DNA of 64,000 nucleotides from positions 7,771,383-7,835,382 of the forward strand of contig NC_135252.1 in assembly GCF_964204865.1 (NCBI RefSeq), in the 5' to 3' direction. The notes under the pieces are model-generated. The model saw only the letters and a program-made list of their open reading frames with translations, did not search any database and had not been told where the DNA came from. Positions 57,775-64,000 of this stretch are shown in pieces (position 1 is the first letter of the stretch; each line of letters opens with the position of its first letter). The position numbers were made by a program, and so were the translations under genes. The DNA is from Styela clava (Eukaryota > Chordata > Ascidiacea > Stolidobranchia > Styelidae).

Positions 57775-60505
57775 GGGCAACCCTAAAATGCGGGAAACGA
57801 GAACTGCACTGAAATGCGGGTATTACGGGAAACTTCACTAAAAAGCGGGAACGACGGGAAATTGCTCTACGGAACGGGAAATATACAATATATAGTATGT
57901 GGGGCAAATTGCACTAAAAAACGAAAGCAAAGGGGAACATGCACTTGGGTGTGGATGTACGGTAAATTGCACTAAAAATCGGGAACTACTGGAAATTTGG
58001 CTAAAAACATAGAACGACGGGAAATCGCTCTACGAAAAGGGAAATATACATTGTAGAGCAGGGGTCGGCAACCCCTGGCACGCGTGCCAATTGTGGCACG
58101 CGAGAGGATTTCTCATGGCACGCCAAGCGATTTGAGCCATATTCAGATATTTATTTTCGTAGTGCGACAAACATTCTACAATTGAACAAAAAATACCAAA
58201 TCGGACAAATTCATTGAAAAAACATGCAATATTTAACTGCAATCGATGAGAGGCCGAAATCTATACCCAAAATCGGTGTAGATAAGCGTGTGCAGTCGAT
58301 CATCCCCCTCCTTTTACATTTTTGGAAAACTGGAAAAGTCGCAAATACCGCGTGCGATTTTCTTTGTGCTAAAATACCTGATTGTTTTTATCAGCGTGAC
58401 GTGTTATTTAGGTCCTAAACACTTTTAGTTGGTGTTTATTCTCCCTTAATCACAACAATTATATATTTCACGACAACGATAATAATTACTTTATTTTTGC
58501 TCAGAATTGAAATTCGCTGAGAGTTATTTTACAATCGATCGAAAATAAAAAAAAATTAGCCATTAGGCATGTTTATCTCATATTTTTACATCAAAAGATT
58601 GAGTGGTATTTCAGACTAATAATGTTTATATTTTGACGCAAGAAGACGTAACCGCGAGTTACGTTGGACACAAACTTATATCAATATAGAAGAAAGATTT
58701 AGATTCTCGTAGCTGTCATGAAATGAATATTTTACTGGAGATAAAAGTTGGTATACGCTGAAAAACTCGGTCTTTTTAACGAGCGCGTGATCGCGGCGAC
58801 TGTTTTATAAGGAAATGAAAATTTTGAAACACCTCCTTTCGAAAATCCTGAATGCGCGCCTGGCTGATTTTCATCATTTCACCGTGAGCTACATGTAGCC
58901 TTAACAAAAACGATGAAATAAAGGCGCTTCGTGGTATGTGCACCAAGATGGCAGACACCGGAACGTAGAATGTGTACCAGGTTTGGGTTAGGGCATAAAT
59001 TTATTCCAATTTTCCTTATTTCAGTTCTATTACGAGTTTGGGGACTAGCCAAATGACTCCCGTAGTATTTGTACCTGGAATTACGGCCTAACCCTTAACA
59101 TGGTCCGCCATCATGGTGCACATACTACGGGAGTACCAAAATAAATTGTATCTTCGTTCGTATTTTCGCGTTCACATTGTTTCTGGCTACAAAACTAATC
59201 GCGAGTGGCCTTTATACCTATTGCTTTAAGTCGTCCAAAGACAGGTCGGATGTAGAAATGCCATATGCCGAAATCTCTCGTAAGCTAGTTTCCATGCACG
59301 TTATCCAATAAAATTAATTTGTTTCTCATCCGCTTACTATTCAAATCAGGTAGTTGGCTATGCCAACCATACACATAGAAATGTTTGGCAAGCGAAGGTG
59401 CTCATTATTCATAAACTGGCACGCCGAGGTCAAAAGGTTGCCGACCCCTGTTGTAGAGTATGTGTGGGGGAAATTGCACTAAAAAGCGGGAATGACGGGA
59501 ACTACGAGAAATTATACCAATACAAACGGGAAATTTCACTAAAAAGCGGGATCGACGGGAAACTTCAATAAAAAGCGGGAAATTTCAACTAAAATACGGG
59601 AACTATGGAAAATTTCAATAATAAACTGAAACCATGGGAAATTTAGCTCAAATGCGGGAACTATATATAGAATATTTTACTAAAAGCGGGATATACGGAA
59701 AATTTGACTAATGGACGGGAACTACAGAAAATTGCCTTAAATAAGCGGGAATAATTTGCAGAAAATATTTAGTTAGGTATTTTTATACAGAGAGTTTGAA
59801 TAAAATTCGAAAGATTTGAGAAATGGTGGGAAGAGCTGAAATCGGAAAGGCGGGGAGAGTGAGAAAATCGCTGAAAAACAGGAAGTATGTATTCAGGGGA
59901 TTTATTACAGAAAATTGCAATAAAATGTGGAAGTATCGAGAAATTGCAGGAAGAGTAGGAAAATCGCGATTTCCCGTCGTTCCGGCCATTGTCGTAGTTG
60001 GCGCTTTTTTAGTGCAATTTTCCATACTTTCAAACCCATGTGTCTATTTTGCGTTGCTCTCGCATTCTAGTGCAATTTCCCCCACACATACTCTATAATG
60101 TATATTTCCCGTTCCGTAGAACGATTTCTAGTGCAAACCCCCCACATATACTCTATAATGTATATATCCCGTCCCGTAGAGCGATTTCCCGTCGTTCCAA
60201 CTTTTTAGTGGAATTTCCCGTAGTTCCCGCTTTTTAGTGCAATTTACCAAACATACACACCCAAGTACATGTTCCCTTTTGCTCTCGCTTTCTAGTGCAA
60301 TTTACCCCACAGACTCTATATTGTATATGTCCCGTTCCGGAGAGCGATTTCCTTTCGTTCCCGATTTTTTTAGTGAAATTTCTCGTAGTTCCCATCATTC
60401 TCGTAGTTCCCGCTTTTTAATGCAATTTTCCGTATATACACACCCAAGAGTATGTTTCCCGTTGCTATCTCTTTCTAATGCAATTTCCTCCACACATACG
60501 CTATA
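57775..60505. repeat. Degenerate minisatellite in two opposed orientations
   Basis: From 57775 to about 59990 the plus strand repeats variants of AAATTGCACTAAAAAGCGGGAACGACGGG. From about 60000 to 60505 the same motifs appear as reverse complement (TTCCCGCTTTTTAGTGCAATTT). The orientation switches near AAATCGCGATTTCCCGTCG (59960-59980). A hAT element interrupts the left half. The open frames here are products of the repeat. Confidence 0.85.
58059..59450. mobile_element. hAT element (1.39 kb) with perfect 8-bp duplication
   Basis: Ends are CAGGGGTCGGCAACC and, inverted, GGTTGCCGACCCCTG. TTGTAGAG flanks both sides (58051-58058, 59451-59458). Subterminal GGCACGCG motifs occur at both ends. No transposase frame. 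An older inverted-end unit (GCACCAAGATGGCAGAC near 58939; CATGGTGCACATACTACGG near 59113) is nested inside. Confidence 0.93.
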
Positions 60506-60506
60506 G

Positions 60507-61375
60507 TTGGGGTGGGCAACGTTTCTAGTCGGCGGGCCAGATGTGGGAAAATGAGGTCCTCGGTGGGCCGGATTATTACATGGATAGTATTCAATATCTT
60601 AATCACATATTTATTCGCTAATGCAAGAAAAAAAATTATAAATCGCGTTTAAAGTAAAGTTTAAACTTTGAAAAAAATAGAGACCAAAAAACACATAATG
60701 AATTTATCATAATGTACTAAAATTGTACTTCAATAGCTTCTAAATTCAGTGAGACATTTGTGGTCAATCAAAGTTGTCAACAAGTTGTTTAAACTCAGGC
60801 TTGTTTAGAGTTTGATGTAGAAATTTTAAGTAAAGAATGCAGGTTAACATCAGTTAGATTGGAACGTAGCTTGGTCTTGTTCATGTTCAAGGTCGAAAAT
60901 GTTTGTTCACAAATGTATGTGGACCCAAACAGAACGAGTAGTTTCATGGCCAGTTCTAGCTGCACAGTATCCGGCGCTCTTTCAACGTGATGACAGAATA
61001 TCAAATTCAGCAGCAAGTTTTTGAAAGTCCGCAAAACAACGACCAAATTCATTATCCAGTGCGTATATCATATTAGTGTACTTTTCAGTTGACATCATTG
61101 GTTGTGCCGCAGTTGCAAGTGTTGCAAAGTGTGTTGTGATATTCTGTGTGAGATGGCGAGAAAACAGTTTTAGCTTCACTCTAAATTGTCTAAATGCCCT
61201 CACTGTTGTGTACATTTCGTGAGTAAAAGTGCCCCTCCCTCGAAGTTTGGTGTTCAGTTCATTCATATGTTCAAAAATGTGCGGGGAGAGTAGAACGACC
61301 GGCAACTTTCAGGAATGATGCGTCGGCCCACATTACAGAGTGAGTTGGATACAGTCAGCGGGCCGGTCAGAAAAA
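60507..61375 (-). pseudogene. Decayed hAT transposase (C-terminal and dimerisation region)
   Basis: Two minus-strand frames, 61305-60982 and 61052-60795, continue one another across a frameshift near 61000-61050. The second contains LELAMKLLVLFGSTYICEQT and then FSTLNMNKTKLRSNLTD. That matches the C-terminal hAT dimerisation region of ZBED5/GTF2IRD2-like transposases (F-x-S-T-Y-x-C-E-x-x-F-S-x-M-x-x-x-K-x-x-x-R-x-x-L). The upstream frame matches the preceding helical region. The N-terminal zinc finger and most of the catalytic domain are absent. GC-rich CGGGCCAGA and GCGGGCCGGTCAG motifs near 60533 and 61358 mark hAT subterminal sequence. Confidence 0.8.
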
Positions 61376-61867
61376 TTCTCGTCAAAAATGTACTACAAAC
61401 CTGGGTGCGTATTATACAATATTATATAAGTTTACAAGATACTTTAATGTCAAATAACATCACATCATGATTGGCAGATGTTTCACTGGCAAATGCATAA
61501 AACATATTACCAGATATGTATAGTTAACAAAAGGCAAGCAGACAGAATGTCTGAAACGTCCGAAAAAAACACCTACAAGGCAAGAGAGGACGAAATTTTG
61601 ATATGCGTATTATGCATGGAGTTTAAAAAATTCTCGTTAAAAATGTACTAAAAACCTGGGTGTGTATTATACACGGAGAAATACGGTATTCTTTTGCTAG
61701 CTTGAGGTGTATCAACAATTGGGTCAAATTGAAAACAAAAATAATTTTAAATTTTCTAAAACTACTCCCAGTAAATTGTCGTTTTCTGTGTGAATAATGA
61801 ATTTCACTATGAAAGGTTTGAAAAATGTATTACATTTATATAGAAAAAACTTCAAAATATTACAATT

Positions 61868-61925
61868 ATTGTTAAGCGTTCGGGGGCCGCATGCGGCCCG
61901 CGGGCCGCGAGTTTGACACCCCTGC
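61868..61925. mobile_element. hAT terminus
   Basis: GCGGCCCGCGGGCCGCGAG followed by TTTGACACCCCTG (inverted CAGGGGTGTCAAA) is a classic hAT end. The opposite end was not located. Confidence 0.6.
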
Positions 61926-61995
61926 CTTAAACAACCTAAATTGCACAGATTTTTGTTTTTGTATCGACTGCAAAACCCACAGTACACTTATAGAT

Positions 61996-62490
61996 AGGCT
62001 TACCATACGTCCCGCTTTAGGCGGGACAGTCCCGCTTTTCAGCGTTTTGTCCCGCCGTCTCGATAAGTCAGCCAAAAGTCCCGCTTTTTCAGCATAATAC
62101 ACAAACATGTTCTCGTTACTGTTGTTTCTGTGTAGCGCAGCGCTAGCCTACTTACTGAAGGTGAATGGTTCGTTTCCCGCTGATTCCCATTGATGGCAGA
62201 CGTATCGCATGTAAAACCAATACTGATTAGTCTAAATTCGAATTATTTGTACCGGTATCGTTGACGTCAATTCCTTCCTATTTTTCGAACTAAACCCGAT
62301 ATTTGGACAGAGAATATGCGCATGAAATTTCGATAACAATATGATCAATAAAGACAGCCGAGATAGCTTTAAATGTAGGAATGTAGGCCTATGTAGTAAA
62401 ATCGGAAAATGTGAAGTTACAAAATCACAGCTAGGGAGTTGTTGTCTTTCAAGGCGTCCCGATTTGAAGTCACAAAAATATGGTAACCCT
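61996..62490. mobile_element. Non-autonomous DNA transposon, 495 bp, TIR AGG(C/G)TTACCATA
   Basis: Left end AGGCTTACCATACGTCCCGC and inverted right end AGGGTTACCATA. Flanking ACTTATAGAT (61986-61995) and ACTTATAGAG (62491-62500) match at 9 of 10 bases. The interior starts with repeated TCCCGC(T)TTT motifs, also seen in other animal MITEs. No coding capacity. Confidence 0.7.
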
Positions 62491-62814
62491 ACTTATAGAG
62501 GAAAAGTCGATTTTCGAGAATGTGGATTTCAGAGGCAATTCAGAAAGAAAGTGAATTAGATATTGAAGTTAATTTATTAAATATTATTTATTGGTTTTTT
62601 TCAGACATCTGTCAGTGTCGTAGTCCTATTTCTAGAAATAATATTGCCTTTGTTTCAAATACACAACCACATAAACTAAAAAAAGACTAATTGTAATATT
62701 TTTGTTCACTATGTTCTTTGTTGTAAACTGCTTGTCTGAGGAAGTCTGATTTCGGTCAGACAAGACGTTACAGAAATACATTTGTGTTAGTGTGCAGCAG
62801 GGCTCTTGAATTGC

Positions 62815-63720
62815 ATAGTTCTTGTGCTGTGTTGTTGTAAACCTATGGTTATTGATTTTCTGGGAACCCCTTATTTTCAGTTTCGCATCAGGATTGTGGA
62901 ACAAACTGCAATGCGTTCAGTATGTTCATTTTAATACAAAACTAAAGAATTTATTCAGTTACCAGATGTGCGCTATGAAACTCTGGACGAAACTTTTCTG
63001 GGTGTTTTTTCGAGGCCTCGTCTCACGGCCTATATCCATGGTAAGGATCTACAAGTGTTTAATAACTTACTTATACTTTTTAACAACGCCTTAGCATAAC
63101 TTAACTAATAGTAACTAAAAAGGCGATGGAAAGGCTACCCAACTCAACGCAAGATGGAGCAGTACTAACTGAGATTCATCCGCTCGATAACAGCTGATCA
63201 AATTTAATTGTTACGTCATGCAGAAGTCTGCGTTCATTGGCCAAAGTTGCCAGAAAAGTAGAGAAAATAGGACAGATCGTAGCACATATTTCTTGTAGTG
63301 AAAGCGTCTTTTTGGTAAAACGTGCAACTTTTGGAAATGGGAACAAGGTATTATTTGTTACTGAATTTCTAAGGAACATTGTAGAATTATTTCTAAGTAG
63401 TTCCCTTATGTGCGATACGAAACTCTTTTTTTAGGCGTTTTTCAGGGCCTCGTCTCACGGCCTAATAGTTCTTATGATGTGTTGTTGTAAACCTATGGTT
63501 ATAGATTTTCCGGAGAATCCTCAATTTTGCATCAGGATTTTAACCGATTTACTTGTGTTTTTGTGTTCACGGTGTTAATTTGTAGCTTCATCGAATAAAA
63601 ATGGATGCGTTTGATGGCTTCTATAAAATGAACGCAATTCTTCATGTTGTGTCGTTGTATACCAATGATTATTGATTTTCGGGTAATCTCCCGATATCCA
63701 ATTTTTGCATCAAGACTTTT
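62815..63720. repeat. Locally duplicated unit, three partial copies
   Basis: GTGTTGTTGTAAACCTATGG with GATTTTC and GCATCAGGATT occurs at about 62827-62895 and 63480-63540, and in diverged form at 63648-63717. GGCCTCGTCTCACGGCCTA occurs at about 63012 and 63449. The duplicated unit is about 440-650 bp. No gene recognised to the end of the window. Confidence 0.7.
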
Positions 63721-64000
63721 GTAGCATATTTTACAGAAAATGTGCAACTATCGTTAGTGGGAACAATGAGCATATATACAATGAGTGGAAACTTCCAAAT
63801 ATTTGCTCATTAATCCAATGTGCCCTGCATTTTTTACGTCGTCCAGATAAATAGTTCGTTGCATATGGAGAAAGCATATCGCTCGCAGCAAAAATCCTTT
63901 GCTTCGGCCGCGCCGGGTGCGAAATTGGCCGTATTGAGGCTTTTAATTTTTCGATTCGTGTTCGGTTTTGGGTTTCGAAGTATGGTACTTTGAAAGCATA

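Noticed and set aside
1-64000. CRISPR arrays, bacterial operons, tRNA or rRNA genes
   Set aside because: Introns, TATA/AATAAA signals and hAT transposons show animal nuclear DNA. By eye I found no repeat-spacer array or cloverleaf with A/B boxes. A tRNAscan run would settle the tRNA question.

Overview
The window is AT-rich animal nuclear DNA. Its genes are small and multi-exon, with consensus GT-AG introns, TATA boxes and AATAAA signals, scattered among many DNA transposons, mostly hAT-type. Several genes encode short secreted precursors arranged as signal peptide, then peptide, then acidic tail, an architecture known from ascidian antimicrobial peptides. Two begin in a styelin-like way. I therefore infer a tunicate, perhaps a stolidobranch ascidian related to Styela. 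This rests on family resemblance, not on a database search.

Region by region. 1-13.4 kb is a host-defence-peptide neighbourhood. It holds the broken 3' half of one precursor gene (240-777), an intact three-exon gene for an extremely cationic peptide (4655-6401, +), and two related four-exon precursors on the minus strand (9865-9178 and 13342-11764) that share an 82-nt second exon. 14-18.7 kb has no gene I can defend. 20.2-18.8 kb (minus) carries a three-exon cysteine-rich secreted protein that I read as a beta-microseminoprotein (PSP94) relative with a large acidic insertion. 24.9-26.6 kb carries an intronless patatin-like phospholipase of the ATGL/adiponutrin type. 27-39 kb is mostly transposon debris, including hAT copies, palindromic MITEs, an integrase remnant and a 1.6-kb fold-back element, plus one small orphan gene near 36 kb.

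40.4-43.0 kb (+) is the most exciting locus. It is a six-exon gene whose parts splice in frame to a 239-residue secreted, mostly helical protein. Intron 1 is phase 1 and interrupts the signal peptide, and the other four introns are all phase 0. Size, predicted helices and intron phases together resemble vertebrate long-chain class I helical cytokines. 44-64 kb is again repeat-rich. It holds a tandem array of about 1.3-kb units containing a near-perfect palindrome, a 31-bp-TIR transposon, a three-copy 290-bp repeat, an inverted minisatellite split by a hAT insertion with a matching empty site, and a decayed hAT transposase.

Four intact genes and one broken one encode secreted defence-like precursors, a further gene encodes a microseminoprotein-like protein, and one more encodes the putative cytokine. 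This suggests a fast-evolving, immune-flavoured stretch of genome. The lipase is the only conventional conserved intracellular enzyme. Gene models here were spliced by eye and need transcript support.
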